A stretch of 64,000 nucleotides of DNA from contig WYBX01000026.1 in NCBI GenBank assembly GCA_011525695.1, positions 25,622 through 89,621 on the forward strand. Direction: 5' to 3'. Made by a program: the position numbers and the translations under genes. The notes under the pieces are model-generated. The model saw only the letters and a program-made list of their open reading frames with translations, searched no databases and had not been told where the DNA came from. Positions 1 to 9,070 of this stretch are shown piece by piece (the stretch's first letter is position 1; every line of letters begins with the position of its first letter). This DNA comes from Verrucomicrobiia bacterium (GTDB lineage: Bacteria; Verrucomicrobiota; Verrucomicrobiia; Opitutales; Opitutaceae).

Positions 1-30
1 CTGACCAAGTCCAGCCGGCCAAACCGGCGG

Positions 31-765
31 TCAGAACCGCGGAGAGCTGCCCGTCCCGGGATGTCGATCCCGTTTCCGCATCCAGAGCCGCCAGCGGAGG
101 ACCAGCATGGCGACGGCCGGCCGCCACCAGAGCCGGCCGAGCCCATATTGGGAGCGCCCGTGGGCCCGCGGATGGTGGCGGACCGGTCGCTCACCGACCC
201 TGAAACCCGCCCCCACCGCGAGCGCGGGAATGAAACTTTGCATGAGCTCCATCGGGAAGAATGCCTCGCGGACCTCGCGCCGCATGACCCGGAGCTGGCA
301 GCCGGCATCGTGGACCCCATCGCGGAGAATCGCGCGGCGGACCACGTTGGCGATTCGCGACATGATCCGGCGAAGGACGGTGTCATGCCGGTTCACGCGC
401 CAGCCGCAGGCGAGATCCACCTGGCCGGATTCGACGAGTTCTAGCAGCGCCGGAAAATCGCGCGGGTCGTTCTGGCCGTCGCCATCCATCATCAGGAGGA
501 AATTCCCCGCGGCTGCCTGCAGGCCCGTGAGCAGGGCGATTGCCTGGCCGCGATTTTCGGGCTGCCGCAATTCGCGGCACTCGGGCCACCGGGACTGAGC
601 GGCGGCGATTTCCCCGGCGGTGGCGTCGGTGCTGCCATCGTTCACGAAGATGATCTCGAACGGCCGGCCGAGCGTGCGCAGGACCGTGGCGGAAGCCTCC
701 GCAAGCGGGAGGATGTTACCCGCCTCGTTATAGACCGGGATGACGAGTGAGAGCTCCGGCGTCAT
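31..765 (-). CDS. Family 2 glycosyltransferase (DPM1/GtrB-like)
   Basis: Probably transfers a sugar from a nucleotide donor to a polyprenyl-phosphate-type lipid at the inner face of the cytoplasmic membrane. The 244-residue product has the GT-A hallmarks LSLVIPVYNEAGN (about residues 5-17), NDGSTDAT (42-49) and the metal-binding DGDGQNDP (94-101). There is no C-terminal membrane hairpin, unlike GtrB proper. The ATG at 765 overlaps the stop of the upstream membrane glycosyltransferase gene in an ATGA, so the two are probably translationally coupled. The reading frame stays open upstream, but that stretch lies inside the neighbour and reads as low-quality Arg/Ala/Pro protein, so I reject it. 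The sugar and acceptor cannot be told from sequence. Confidence 0.9.
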   Translation of the reverse strand: MTPELSLVIPVYNEAGNILPLAEASATVLRTLGRPFEIIFVNDGSTDATAGEIAAAQSRWPECRELRQPENRGQAIALLTGLQAAAGNFLLMMDGDGQNDPRDFPALLELVESGQVDLACGWRVNRHDTVLRRIMSRIANVVRRAILRDGVHDAGCQLRVMRREVREAFFPMELMQSFIPALAVGAGFRVGERPVRHHPRAHGRSQYGLGRLWWRPAVAMLVLRWRLWMRKRDRHPGTGSSPRF

Positions 766-2279
766 CGGTCGGCGGTTGGGGTCAGTACAACCAGCAACAC
801 GCCCGGCCGGAGTCCCAGGATGCGTTCCGTGTACGAGCCGTGCAGCCGCGGGCGGACGGCTTCGATGTTTTCCAGCGAGACCACCAGCATGGCGCCGTCG
901 CACTCCGCCGGCGGCTGCGCCCAATAGCCGACGTCGGGCAGCCCCCGCAGGTACCAGGGGAGCGGCCAGTACTCCGCACTGATCACGCGAATGGGCTGCT
1001 GGGGTGAGGCCGCCAGCGCCTGCTCCGCCAGCGGGCGGAATTTCAGCACATCGGGCGAACTGTGGACGTAGGCGTAGGGATTTCGCGCATCGGCCGATCG
1101 CAGAAACGCCGCAAGCCGGGTTTGTTGGTGCAGGTTGACGAGGACGATGGCGGCAATCGGCACCGCAACCAGAAGTCCGGCGCGGCGGCGTCCGAGCCAT
1201 GCCAGGGCGGCGGCAGCGAGGATGGCGAGGCCGGGAACCAGGTGGACGACATGCCAGGGCGTCTTGTAGTCAATCAGCGAGAGCGCAGCCATCAGCAACA
1301 CCGAGTAAAGGGCCACGGCGCGCAGCGCGGAGTCGTCGGCGGGGAGTGTCGTGCCGGAGGCCTCGACCCGATCCCGGCCGAAGAGCGCGAGAAGCAGTCC
1401 GGCGATGGCCAGCATTGAGAATGCGAGCTGGTGCCAGGTGAGACCGCCCTCGCGAAACCAGCCGAACATCCGCAGGTAATACCACCACGGTTTCTCGTGG
1501 CCGGTTTCGCCGGCCAGCCGTTCCGCGCCGTGCAGGTAGGCGGCGAACGCGTCGGTGATTCCCTGCAGATGGGTTCCGAAAGACGAATAGAGCACCGAGC
1601 AGGTCAGAAGGGCGGTGAGCAAGCCGAGTCCCAGATGGCGCCACACGCTCCAGGTCGCCGGCCGGCGCATCCGTGCCGCCATGACAGCGATGAAGGCGAG
1701 GATAAGAAACAGCGGGGCACTCGATTTGGTGGCCTGCATCAGCCCGATGCCGATGCCAGTGCACGCCGCCCAGCTGATCCGGCCCGACTGCCACCAACGG
1801 GCGGCACAGAGCAGCGTCGCGAGGGTGAATGTGACCAGCAGGGTTTCCTGAACGTAGTACCTGCTGTAGTAAACCGCAGGGGGCGAGAAGGCGAGGAAGG
1901 CGGCCGCAAGGATCGCGGCCCAGGGCGGACGGCCGGGGCGGCGGGCCGGCATGAGCGGGACCGCGAGGAAGGCCAGGAGCACGACGCCGGCGGTGCCAAA
2001 GAGCGCCGGGACGAGCCGGACCGTGGTTTCGCTCAATTCGGCGAGGGTCGACTCACCGCGAATCCAGGCGATGGGGAGGGTGGAAAAATAGAGGGTGGGG
2101 CCGTGATGATCGCGTGGATCGAAGGCATAGCGGCCGGTTTCGAGCAGTTCGCCGGTCTTGACGGCCTGGTTGGCCTCGTCGGCATGCATCGGCCGCCTCG
2201 AGAGCTGGTTGGTCCGAAGCCACAATGCGGCCAGGGCGACAAGGGCCAGGGGCCACCAGCGGCGCACGAAATCGGACAT
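762..2279 (-). CDS. Agl23-type (TIGR03663) multi-spanning glycosyltransferase-39-like membrane protein
   Basis: A 505-residue polytopic protein of the dolichyl-phosphate-mannose mannosyltransferase-like superfamily. It starts with a membrane segment (about residues 8-20). A conserved first loop follows with MHADEANQA (31-39) and DPRDHHGPT (54-62), typical of the family named flippase activity-associated Agl23. Ten or so hydrophobic helices follow, with a soluble C-terminal tail. I start at the ATG at 2279 because the upstream extension is not hydrophobic and has no family match. With the DPM1-like gene downstream (4-bp overlap) it forms a two-gene unit, plausibly making and using a lipid-linked sugar. 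The family is known; the substrate is not. Confidence 0.85.
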   Translation of the reverse strand: MSDFVRRWWPLALVALAALWLRTNQLSRRPMHADEANQAVKTGELLETGRYAFDPRDHHGPTLYFSTLPIAWIRGESTLAELSETTVRLVPALFGTAGVVLLAFLAVPLMPARRPGRPPWAAILAAAFLAFSPPAVYYSRYYVQETLLVTFTLATLLCAARWWQSGRISWAACTGIGIGLMQATKSSAPLFLILAFIAVMAARMRRPATWSVWRHLGLGLLTALLTCSVLYSSFGTHLQGITDAFAAYLHGAERLAGETGHEKPWWYYLRMFGWFREGGLTWHQLAFSMLAIAGLLLALFGRDRVEASGTTLPADDSALRAVALYSVLLMAALSLIDYKTPWHVVHLVPGLAILAAAALAWLGRRRAGLLVAVPIAAIVLVNLHQQTRLAAFLRSADARNPYAYVHSSPDVLKFRPLAEQALAASPQQPIRVISAEYWPLPWYLRGLPDVGYWAQPPAECDGAMLVVSLENIEAVRPRLHGSYTERILGLRPGVLLVVLTPTADR

Positions 2280-2480
2280 GCATGATGGTAGGATCGGAAC
2301 TGCCCTTCCGACAAGCAAAGGGCTCGGATCTGACAATGCGTGATGATCGATCCATACTTCCCATGCCAGCGTAGCCGGAACCAAGGCGCGAAACCGGCTC
2401 GTGCTAGACTAGCAGCGTGTCGGGCTTAGCATCCGACTGTACGGGTCGGGAGGAAGGAGCGCAGGAACTGAAGCTCGCGG

Positions 2481-2969
2481 TCACAACAACTGGGCGCCCT
2501 CGAGGGCGAGCAGCCGGCTCTTGGTGCCGACCCCGCCGGGGGCGGAGAAACCGGTCATCTTCCCGGAGGCGGCCACGACCCGGTGGCAGGGGATGAGCAG
2601 GGGCCACGGATTCGAGCCGAGCGCGGCGCCGACGGCGCGGCTGGCGCTGACGGGTTGGCCAATCGCCGTGGCGATTTCGCCGTACGTGATGGTGTGGCCG
2701 GGCTTCACAGCGAGGGTGGCCTGGAGCACGGCGCGTTCGAAATCGGGCAGGCGGGTAAAGTCGTAGCGAACGTCGGCAAAATCCTGCGGAGTTCCGCTCA
2801 GGTGCTCGACGACGCGTTCGATGACCGACTGGACCCAGGGCGGCGGATCGCTCTGGGTGTCGCCCGCGGGCTGGCGATCCGGATCGGGCAGGAGAAAACG
2901 GGTGAGGCCAGCGTCGTTCCAGGCGATGGCACAGGTTCCCATCGGGGTTGAAAACGTGGCGTGGGGCAT
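2481..2969 (-). CDS. ogt: Methylated-DNA--protein-cysteine S-methyltransferase
   Basis: Suicide repair enzyme that takes the methyl group from O6-methylguanine (and O4-methylthymine) in DNA onto its own cysteine. The 162-residue product carries the active-site PCHRV with Cys128, the upstream helix-turn-helix region with the ASRAVG element (109-114) that supplies the arginine finger, and a C-terminal GTKSRLLALEG. It is the short Ogt type: an N-terminal ribonuclease-like half plus the methyltransferase half, without an Ada domain. The ATG at 2969 fits the family start (MPHATFSTPMG). The open frame continues upstream, but that extension overlaps the start region of the divergent dGTPase gene. 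The next gene downstream begins 201 bp away. Confidence 0.92.
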   Translation of the reverse strand: MPHATFSTPMGTCAIAWNDAGLTRFLLPDPDRQPAGDTQSDPPPWVQSVIERVVEHLSGTPQDFADVRYDFTRLPDFERAVLQATLAVKPGHTITYGEIATAIGQPVSASRAVGAALGSNPWPLLIPCHRVVAASGKMTGFSAPGGVGTKSRLLALEGAQLL

Positions 2970-3114
2970 GGCAGGGGCGTCGGGAGGGGGGATCGATCTG
3001 GGCAGCCGGAGTGAGAGGGAGCGGATGGCCGGACGCAACGCAAGTCTCGCGCCGGATTCCGGTTTTCCATTCCGTTCCCGGCCGATCCCCGCCAATTTTC
3101 TCCCGGCTGCCGTG

Positions 3115-4383
3115 ATGAAGAACCGATTTTACAACGCGTTTGACTGCGAGACCTCGGGTGGGCGCCGCCCGAGCGATTATCGCACGCCCTTTCAAATCGA
3201 TCGGGATCGGATCATCCACGCCCACGCATTCCGGAAGCTGCAGTCGAAGACGCAGGTGTTCCTCTCGGGCGAGTACGATTTCTATCGGACGCGGCTGACC
3301 CATTCGATGGAGGTCGCGCAGATTGGCCGGTCGATCTGCACCTACCTGAAGTCCCGCGGCGCGCCGCTGGAGAACGATTTCCAAATCGATGGCGACCTGG
3401 TGGAGGCGGTATGCCTGGCCCATGATCTTGGCCACCCGCCTTTCGGGCACTCGGGAGAGCGAACCCTGCAGGAGCTGATGGCGGACTGGGGTGGCTTCGA
3501 GGGCAACGCCCAGACGCTGCACCTGCTGACCGAGACGATTTACCAGAACGAGGCGGGCGTGCGCGGGATGGCGGCGACCCGGGCATTGCTGGATGGCGTG
3601 CTCAAGTACAAGAAGCTCTTTCGCGAGTTTCCGGCGCCGCCGAGGAATCATTTCCTCTATGACTCCCAGGAACGCCATCGGGATTTTGTTCTCGGGGGCC
3701 GGCCGATTCCGGGAGAGCTGCATGCGGACGAGAAGCTCAATGCGTTCAAGAGCGTCGAGTGTCAGATCATGGACTGGGCGGATGATGCCGCCTATTCGCT
3801 GAACGACATCGTGGATGGTGTGCGGGCGGGCTTCCTGACGCTCGAGCGGATGGAGGCCTGGGCGGCGGCAGAGGGGATCGACTCCGAGCAGCAGCGCTGG
3901 CTCGAACAGCTGTTTGCCGCCATCCGGGGCGATCGGCTCGAGGATGTCTTTGCCCGGAAGGTGGGGGGATTCATCACCGCTTGCCGGCTGCGCGAACGGA
4001 GCAACTACATGTCGGCGGAGACCAACCGGTATCGCTTCGAGCTGGTGGTGGCGCCGGGGGTGCAGCGTGAGGCGGCGTTCTACAAGAAGATTGCCAACGA
4101 CATCATCTTCGAGAGTCCGCAACTCCAGCAGGTGGAGCACAAGGCCCGCCGGATTCTTTTCCAGCTATGGGAATCCTGCTGGAGCCATTATGTCGATCGT
4201 GGACCCCGGGTGATTCACCTGCTGCCGCCGCGGATTGGGCGGCTGATCGAGGCCGAGAACTCCCGGGCCGGGAAGGCGCGGCGGATCTGCGACTGGTTGG
4301 CCGGGCTGACCGACGGGATGATCGTGCGGACTTACCAGCGGCTTTTCGACCCGCAGTTCGGCAGCCTCCGGGACCTCGCTTAG
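3115..4383 (+). CDS. dgt: Deoxyguanosinetriphosphate triphosphohydrolase-like protein (HD domain)
   Basis: Cytosolic dNTPase that removes triphosphate from dGTP or other dNTPs. The 422-residue protein has the metal-binding HD pattern: His63 in LTHSMEVAQ, His103-Asp104 in AHDLGHPPFGHSGE, and a later Asp in MDWADDAAYS. The N-terminal FQIDRDRIIHAHAFRKLQ is typical of bacterial dGTPases, which are usually 400-500 residues. The ATG at 3115 is the family start; the frame is open further upstream but that part is in antisense to ogt. The TAG stop is the first three bases of a 12-bp inverted repeat (see the repeat at 4381). Confidence 0.92.
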   Translation: MKNRFYNAFDCETSGGRRPSDYRTPFQIDRDRIIHAHAFRKLQSKTQVFLSGEYDFYRTRLTHSMEVAQIGRSICTYLKSRGAPLENDFQIDGDLVEAVCLAHDLGHPPFGHSGERTLQELMADWGGFEGNAQTLHLLTETIYQNEAGVRGMAATRALLDGVLKYKKLFREFPAPPRNHFLYDSQERHRDFVLGGRPIPGELHADEKLNAFKSVECQIMDWADDAAYSLNDIVDGVRAGFLTLERMEAWAAAEGIDSEQQRWLEQLFAAIRGDRLEDVFARKVGGFITACRLRERSNYMSAETNRYRFELVVAPGVQREAAFYKKIANDIIFESPQLQQVEHKARRILFQLWESCWSHYVDRGPRVIHLLPPRIGRLIEAENSRAGKARRICDWLAGLTDGMIVRTYQRLFDPQFGSLRDLA

Positions 4384-4467
4384 CAGCCCGTCGGACTTGC
4401 AGTCGAGCGCAGCAGGCATTGATGCCATTTTTCCGGCAACCTGGCGGGCCTTGCTGACGGGCTGCTA
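4381..4467. repeat. Inverted repeat TAGCAGCCCGTC after dgt
   Basis: A perfect 12-bp inverted pair, TAGCAGCCCGTC at 4381-4392 and GACGGGCTGCTA at 4456-4467, separated by 63 nt. The left arm begins with the dgt stop codon. The arms are too far apart and lack a T-run for a classical terminator. It looks like a small palindromic element, possibly also acting as a transcription stop between dgt and the convergent cyclophilin gene. Confidence 0.6.
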
Positions 4468-4586
4468 GTTTCCGCGCATGCGCGCGGGATTGGGGAACTT
4501 TCGGGCGGCGCGGAGCACCCTCGACGGGCAGAATGCCCGTGCCACGCTGGACTGCGCTACATCAGAATTGTGGCGCAAACACAGGG

Positions 4587-5111
4587 CTAAGCAGCCGCCG
4601 GCACCAGCTTCACGCTCTTCACCTCGACGCGCTCAATCGGCGCGCTCTTTTCGCCGCCGCCACCGGATTTCGTCGGCACGCTGGCGATCTGTTCGAGGAC
4701 ATCGTCACCCTTCACGAGCTCGCCGAAGGCGGTGTACTGGCGATCGAGGAAGCGGGCATCTCCGTGAACAATGAAGAACTGGCAGCCGGCGCTGTTGGGG
4801 TCCTGCGCCCGGGCCATCGAGATGACGCCGCGGACATGCGGCTTGGAATTGAACTCGGCCTTGAGCTTGTAGCCCGGGTCGCCGGTGCCGGGGATGCCAC
4901 GGGCACCGGCCTTGGTGTTGGGACACCCGCCCTGGATCATGAACCCCTTGATGATCCGATGGAACGCGGTCCCGTCATAAAATCCCTCGCGCGCCAGCTT
5001 CTTGAAATTCTCGACCGTGCCCGGGGCGACATCGGGCCAGAAGGCGATGGTCATTTCCCCCAGGGAAGTCGCAATGACGGCGTGTTCGTTGGCAGGCGCG
5101 GTGGTGCTCAT
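4587..5111 (-). CDS. Peptidyl-prolyl cis-trans isomerase, cyclophilin type
   Basis: Cyclophilin that speeds cis-trans isomerisation of X-Pro bonds. The 174-residue protein has no signal peptide, so it is probably cytosolic. The active-site signature is present: FHRIIKGFMIQGG with the catalytic Arg, then SMARAQDPNSAGCQFFI and a conserved FGELVKGDDVLEQI. I use the ATG at 5111 (MSTTAPANEH); a TTG five codons upstream is possible. It is convergent with dgt. About 250 bp of repeat-rich DNA precedes it. Confidence 0.92.
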   Translation of the reverse strand: MSTTAPANEHAVIATSLGEMTIAFWPDVAPGTVENFKKLAREGFYDGTAFHRIIKGFMIQGGCPNTKAGARGIPGTGDPGYKLKAEFNSKPHVRGVISMARAQDPNSAGCQFFIVHGDARFLDRQYTAFGELVKGDDVLEQIASVPTKSGGGGEKSAPIERVEVKSVKLVPAAA

Positions 5112-5363
5112 AAGGTTGTGAGCCAAGAACCCTAGGAGAAACGGCCGATTGGCAATCCGGAACTCGAAATAGTTTCCGCGCGGCGAACGAATGGCGAGGC
5201 GAGCTTCGGACTATGAACAGAAGAAAACGAAGGGAACGAAGGGCGTGAGTCGACTTTCCGGCCCACGAAACACACCAAACCCACGAAACCGCTCGAGCCA
5301 TTCAATCCATGGGCACAGAGCGCACAGAGACCAAACCAGACTGCACCGGTTTGAAACGAGCCT
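5112..5363. other. Non-coding stretch with word-like repeats upstream of the cyclophilin gene
   Basis: No gene is seen. The DNA holds A-rich near-repeats of the kind GAAAACGAAGGGAACGAAGG (about 5223-5241) and CCACGAAACACACC / CCCACGAAACC (about 5262-5290). They look like degenerate dispersed words rather than coding sequence. Any promoter for the cyclophilin gene must lie here. Confidence 0.4.
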
Positions 5364-5939
5364 TTACCGCGAAGGAACGGGCGGGGCGAATTCCTGATCG
5401 ATCAACGTGCAGAAATAATGAATCAGGAAAAGGTGGCATTCCTGCGCGGCGGCGCCGCTGTCGCCGGGAATGATGAGGTCGCAGGTGGCAAGGCCGCGGC
5501 ACCGTCCTCCCCCCCGGCCGAGGAAAGCGATCGAATCAAGGCCGAGCTTCCGTGCTTCCTGGAGAGCCGTGAGGATGTTGGCCGAGTTCCCGCTCGACGA
5601 CAGCACGACCACGAGGTCGCCGGGCCGCGCGAGCCCGTTGATCTGACGGGAGAAAATCTCGTCAAAGCCAAAGTCGTTGCCGATGCAGGTGACGAGCGAG
5701 CCGTCGGAGGACAGGGCGAGGGCCGGGAGCGGGCGCCGGGTCTTCGCGAAACGGCCGACCAGTTCGGTGGCGAAATGGGCCGCCTCGGCGGTGCTCCCGC
5801 CATTGCCGCAGACCAGCAGTTTCCCATTGCGGTGTAGGGTGGAGAGGATCATTTCCCCGGCGCGATCGATGGCCGGGCGCAACGACGGGAGCGCGTGCAG
5901 GGTCCGGGCGGTCTCGGCGAGCAGGTTTTCGAAGGTCAT
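5364..5939 (-). CDS. gmhA: SIS-domain phosphoheptose isomerase (GmhA-like)
   Basis: Likely D-sedoheptulose-7-phosphate isomerase, the first step toward ADP-heptose for lipopolysaccharide core. The 191-residue single SIS domain contains VCGNGGSTAEAAHFATEL (about residues 46-63), CIGNDFGFDEIF, the sugar-phosphate loop LSSSGNSANI, and a C-terminal AAQECHLFLIHYFC with the conserved His pair. The length matches GmhA (about 190 residues). The start is the ATG at 5939; the frame extends upstream through an AGTAGCGAG word array that reads as artificial low-complexity protein. A generic SIS phosphosugar isomerase remains possible. Confidence 0.85.
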   Translation of the reverse strand: MTFENLLAETARTLHALPSLRPAIDRAGEMILSTLHRNGKLLVCGNGGSTAEAAHFATELVGRFAKTRRPLPALALSSDGSLVTCIGNDFGFDEIFSRQINGLARPGDLVVVLSSSGNSANILTALQEARKLGLDSIAFLGRGGGRCRGLATCDLIIPGDSGAAAQECHLFLIHYFCTLIDQEFAPPVPSR

Positions 5940-5950
5940 GGGGGAATGGA

Positions 5951-6003
5951 GCGAGGAGCGAGCGGTGAGTAGCGAGTAGCGAGCAGCGGGTAGCGAGTAG
6001 AAA
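5951..6003. repeat. AGTAGCGAG word array
   Basis: About 50 bp built from variants of the words GCGAG, AGTAGCG and GGGTAGC, in front of the gmhA start. The same words make a longer array at 44008-44128 and a short one at 57999-58024. The function is unknown; it is not an in-register tandem repeat. Confidence 0.6.
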
Positions 6004-6125
6004 CAAAGGATGGAACGTAGGACGGAATTCATCAACGGAGGAATCCTTCCACGAGCCCGGCGACTCGCCATTGGCGACTCCGGACTATTTGGAGGGCGAT
6101 TGAAACGCGTGGCTTTCCTTCCGAG

Positions 6126-6167
6126 ATTCGCGCGTATTCGCGTGATTAGCGGGAGACCATCTGCATC
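6126..6167. repeat. 42-bp dispersed sequence, copy 1
   Basis: Begins ATTCGCGCGTATTCGCGTG and ends CCATCTGCATC. A second copy lies in reverse orientation at 56591-56632, with one mismatch that I can see (GGGAGACC here against GGGAGGCC there). Both copies are intergenic, here just upstream of recF. Confidence 0.7.
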
Positions 6168-6196
6168 GTTGCGGCTGAACAACCCGTGATCCACGC

Positions 6197-7276
6197 ATGC
6201 TCCTGCGCAAACTCACCTTGCGGCATTTCCGGAACGTGGGCTTTGCCACGCTCGAGTTCGCGGGCCGGCAACAGTTCCTCGTCGGGGCCAACGGCCAGGG
6301 CAAGACCAACCTGCTGGAGGCGGCCGGCTTCATCACGGCGCTGCGCTCGTTCCGGACGACGGATTCAAGGCTGCTGATCAGCCATGGGCAGCACACAGGT
6401 GCGATCGGTTGCAGCCTCGAGCACGAGCGGTTCCGGGAAACGGCGCTCACCATCAAGGTGCGGCATGACGGCAAGGAGGTGTGGCATGATCAGGAGCGGC
6501 TGACGAAGCTCGGGGAGTTCATCGGCCGGTTTCCCACGGTGGTGTTCTCCTCGCAGGATCTCCAGTTCGTGCGCGGGACGCCGGTGCAGCGGCGGCGCTG
6601 GCTCGACGGGACGTTTGCGGCGATGGATGCGGACTACCTTCGGGCGCTGCAGGTTTACGCGCGGGCGCTGGCGGCGCGCAATGCGTTGCTCCGGTCGGGC
6701 GGGGGGACGGCGGTCGAGTTCACGGCCTTCGAACAGCAGATGGCGCCAGCCGGGGCGTGGTTGATTGCGGCGCGCCGGGCCGGTCTGGAGGAACTCGCCC
6801 TCCAGATCCGCGCGCTGTATGCGAAACTCTGCGACGAGAGCGAGCCGGCGGGCCTGGAATACGTGCCGAACTTCGGGGAGGCGTCGGCGGAGGCGCTGCT
6901 GGCACGGCTGGAGTCGGGGCGGGAGCGGGACCGGCAGATGCGCTCGACGCTGGCCGGGCCGCACCGGGACGACTTTCAATTCACCGTCCGGCACACGGCC
7001 GCGCGGGATTTTGCGTCCGAGGGCCAGCAGCGATCGCTGGTCCTGGCCCTGCGGCTGGCGCAGGCCGCATGGTTCCACGAGCGGAGCGGCGTCCGGCCGG
7101 TGCTGCTGGCGGATGATGTGCTCGGCGAACTGGATCCGGGGCGGCGCCGGCGTTTTTGGGCGGCCGTGGATCCGGACTCGCAGGTGATCGCCACGGGAAC
7201 GCACCTGCCCGATGCCGAGATGGGGGCTTGGCAGGTGTTCGAGGTGAGCGAGGGACAGTTCAAGGCGATCGCGTGA
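6197..7276 (+). CDS. recF: DNA replication and repair protein RecF
   Basis: SMC-like ATPase that loads RecA at gaps in the RecFOR pathway. The 359-residue product begins [14 protein letters not shown], the typical RecF start. It carries Walker [10 protein letters not shown] (about residues 32-40), an ABC-type signature region [17 protein letters not shown] (about 273-289) and Walker [12 protein letters not shown] (about 303-313). It is not next to dnaA/dnaN here, unlike in many bacteria. The stop overlaps a possible GTG of the following permease gene, suggesting co-transcription. Confidence 0.95.
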   Translation: MLLRKLTLRHFRNVGFATLEFAGRQQFLVGANGQGKTNLLEAAGFITALRSFRTTDSRLLISHGQHTGAIGCSLEHERFRETALTIKVRHDGKEVWHDQERLTKLGEFIGRFPTVVFSSQDLQFVRGTPVQRRRWLDGTFAAMDADYLRALQVYARALAARNALLRSGGGTAVEFTAFEQQMAPAGAWLIAARRAGLEELALQIRALYAKLCDESEPAGLEYVPNFGEASAEALLARLESGRERDRQMRSTLAGPHRDDFQFTVRHTAARDFASEGQQRSLVLALRLAQAAWFHERSGVRPVLLADDVLGELDPGRRRRFWAAVDPDSQVIATGTHLPDAEMGAWQVFEVSEGQFKAIA

Positions 7277-7278
7277 AC

Positions 7279-8037
7279 ATGGGCTTTGACCTGACGGATT
7301 GGACGCTGGCGATGGTCGCCGCGCTGCTGGTGGGGATCTCGAAGTCCGGGGTGGGCGGACTCGGGATGCTCTCGGTGGTGATTTTCGCGCAGATGCTGCC
7401 GGCCAAGCAGGCCACGGGGATGGTGCTGCCGATGCTGTGCTTTGCGGATTTGGTGGCGGTGATCATCTACCGGCAGCACGCGCAATGGCAGCATTTGCGG
7501 CGGTTGTTCCCATGGACGGCCATCGGTGTGTTCCTGGGTTACCTGGCGTTGGGGAAGATCGATGATCGTCAGGCCCGGGTATTGATCGGATCGATCGTGG
7601 TGACCCTGGTCGCTCTGACGCTGATCAACCGCTGGCGGGCGGCCAGAGTGAAGGCGGGCGTGGATGCGGCCGCGCTGGTCACGGCGCCGCGGTGGTTTCC
7701 CCCGGGAATTGGGATCCTGGCCGGATTCACGACCTTGATTGCGAATGCGGCGGCACCGCTGATGGCGATCTACATGCTGTCAATGCGGCTGCCGAAACTG
7801 CACTACGTCGGGACCGGGGCGGTGTTTTTCCTGCTGCTGAACCTGTTCAAGGTGCCCTTCATGGTGCAGCTCGACCTGATTACGGGCGCGAGCCTCGCCA
7901 TCAACGCGCTGCTGGTGCCGGTGGTGCTGGTCGGCATCTGGCTGGGGAGAAAGTTGCTGGCGGTGATCAACCAGCGCGTTTTCGAGAATCTCGCCTTGGC
8001 GGTGGGCGCGGTGGCGGGAGTGAAGCTCCTTTGGTGA
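7279..8037 (+). CDS. TauE/SafE family sulfite-exporter-like permease
   Basis: A 252-residue polytopic membrane protein of the TauE/SafE family, which moves small anions such as sulfite or organosulfonate products across the cytoplasmic membrane. About eight hydrophobic segments are seen, with the family element LLVGISKSGVGGLGML near the N-terminus and its repeat-half counterpart LAGFTTLIANAAAPLM. The start is the ATG at 7279; the GTG at 7273 overlaps the recF TGA and is an alternative. Nothing nearby points to a particular substrate. Confidence 0.88.
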   Translation: MGFDLTDWTLAMVAALLVGISKSGVGGLGMLSVVIFAQMLPAKQATGMVLPMLCFADLVAVIIYRQHAQWQHLRRLFPWTAIGVFLGYLALGKIDDRQARVLIGSIVVTLVALTLINRWRAARVKAGVDAAALVTAPRWFPPGIGILAGFTTLIANAAAPLMAIYMLSMRLPKLHYVGTGAVFFLLLNLFKVPFMVQLDLITGASLAINALLVPVVLVGIWLGRKLLAVINQRVFENLALAVGAVAGVKLLW

Positions 8038-8090
8038 GCCCTTCGGCCGAAATCGAGGGTGACAGGTGGGCTTTGCCGAACGGAGTAGCC

Positions 8091-8266
8091 GAAAGGGACA
8101 GGTTAATTCCGATAGGGACAGGCTAATTTCTGAAAGGGACAGGTCGATTGCGAGGCGGGTTCTGGAAGGGACAGGTTGATTAGGCGATGGGGTGGTACCA
8201 TGCCATGAGTTGGGTTCTGGAAGGGACAGGTTGATTAGGCGATGGGGTGGTACCATGCCATGAGTT
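8091..8266. repeat. GGGACAGG repeat cluster with a 55-bp tandem duplication
   Basis: Five direct copies of a unit close to GAAAGGGACAGGTTRATT start at 8091, 8111, 8132, 8164 and 8219. The last two sit in an exact 55-bp tandem duplication (8157-8211 and 8212-8266) that also contains GGTGGTACCATGCCATGAG. Inverted copies (ACCTGTCCC) lie on the far side of ruvC at 9071-9113. The pattern resembles REP-type repeats or their remnants; no transposase gene is present in the window. Confidence 0.8.
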
Positions 8267-8331
8267 GGTATGGAGGCTTAACTCCGGGATTCTCTTTCGC
8301 CGGCGTCCGTGATTCGGTGGGCATTTCACTC

Positions 8332-8967
8332 ATGGCGAGGATGAATGTAAGGCAGATGTGGGCGGCGAAGCTGGCCGGCCGGCCAATGCCGGCGGCCGTC
8401 CAGCTCCCGCCGGTTGCCGTGGATGCGATATCGGGCCGGCGGAGCCGGTTGACGGCGCAGATCACGCTGCCCGTGCGCCGGCCATTCACCGGCACGGTGC
8501 TGGGAATTGATCCATCGCTCCGGGGAACCGGCCTTGCGCTGATTGAATTCAGGGCTGGCCGGCCGCCCGTGCTGCTGCGCTGTACGACCATCCGGGTGGC
8601 GCCCAAGCACTCAATGGCGGCGGCCTTGGGCGAGATCCACCGCGGCGTGACCTCGTTCCTGGAAAGTGTGGACGTCCGACACGTCGCCCTGGAGCAGACG
8701 ATCTATGTGCAGAACGTCCAGACCGCGCAGATCCTGGGTGCGGCACGGGGTGCGGCGATCGCGGCGGCCGCGCTGAAGGATCGGCCGGTGTTCGAGTATC
8801 CGCCGCTCCGCGTGAAGCAGGCGGTGGTCGGCGCCGGCCGGGCGAGCAAGGAGCAGGTGGCAAGGACCGTGATGGCGCTGCTGGGTCACGGCCGCGTGCT
8901 GGCAGTCGACGAAGCCGATGCGGCCGGCGTGGCGCTCTGCCATGCGTTCACCTGGCAGGAGTATTGA
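8332..8967 (+). CDS. ruvC: Crossover junction endodeoxyribonuclease RuvC
   Basis: Holliday-junction resolvase with an RNase H fold. All four catalytic acids are visible: Asp60 (GIDPSLRGTG), Glu121 (LEQTIY), Asp193 and Asp196 (VDEADAAG). Spacings match canonical RuvC (D7, E68, D138, D141). The 211-residue product has about 53 extra residues in front of the core fold, rich in basic residues. The ATG at 8332 is chosen because further upstream the frame runs into the 55-bp duplication. ruvA and ruvB are not adjacent. The gene is bracketed by oppositely oriented GGGACAGG repeats. Confidence 0.9.
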   Translation: MARMNVRQMWAAKLAGRPMPAAVQLPPVAVDAISGRRSRLTAQITLPVRRPFTGTVLGIDPSLRGTGLALIEFRAGRPPVLLRCTTIRVAPKHSMAAALGEIHRGVTSFLESVDVRHVALEQTIYVQNVQTAQILGAARGAAIAAAALKDRPVFEYPPLRVKQAVVGAGRASKEQVARTVMALLGHGRVLAVDEADAAGVALCHAFTWQEY

Positions 8968-9070
8968 TTGGACGGGCTACGTTAGAGCCGAGTCGATCGC
9001 CGCATCGCGCTGTCAAGCGGCCGCTTAGGAAACGTTTAGGAGGCTGCTTCCGAAGCGCAAAACCGCAAAA

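Noticed and set aside
2404..4140. A 578-codon minus-strand frame opposite dgt
   Set aside because: Shadow of dgt and ogt: Arg/Leu/His-rich, no domain, and its C-terminal part merely follows ogt out of frame.
8091..8266. A CRISPR array
   Set aside because: Units are about 20 bp with irregular 20, 21, 32 and 55-bp steps and no unique spacers; no cas genes are in the window.
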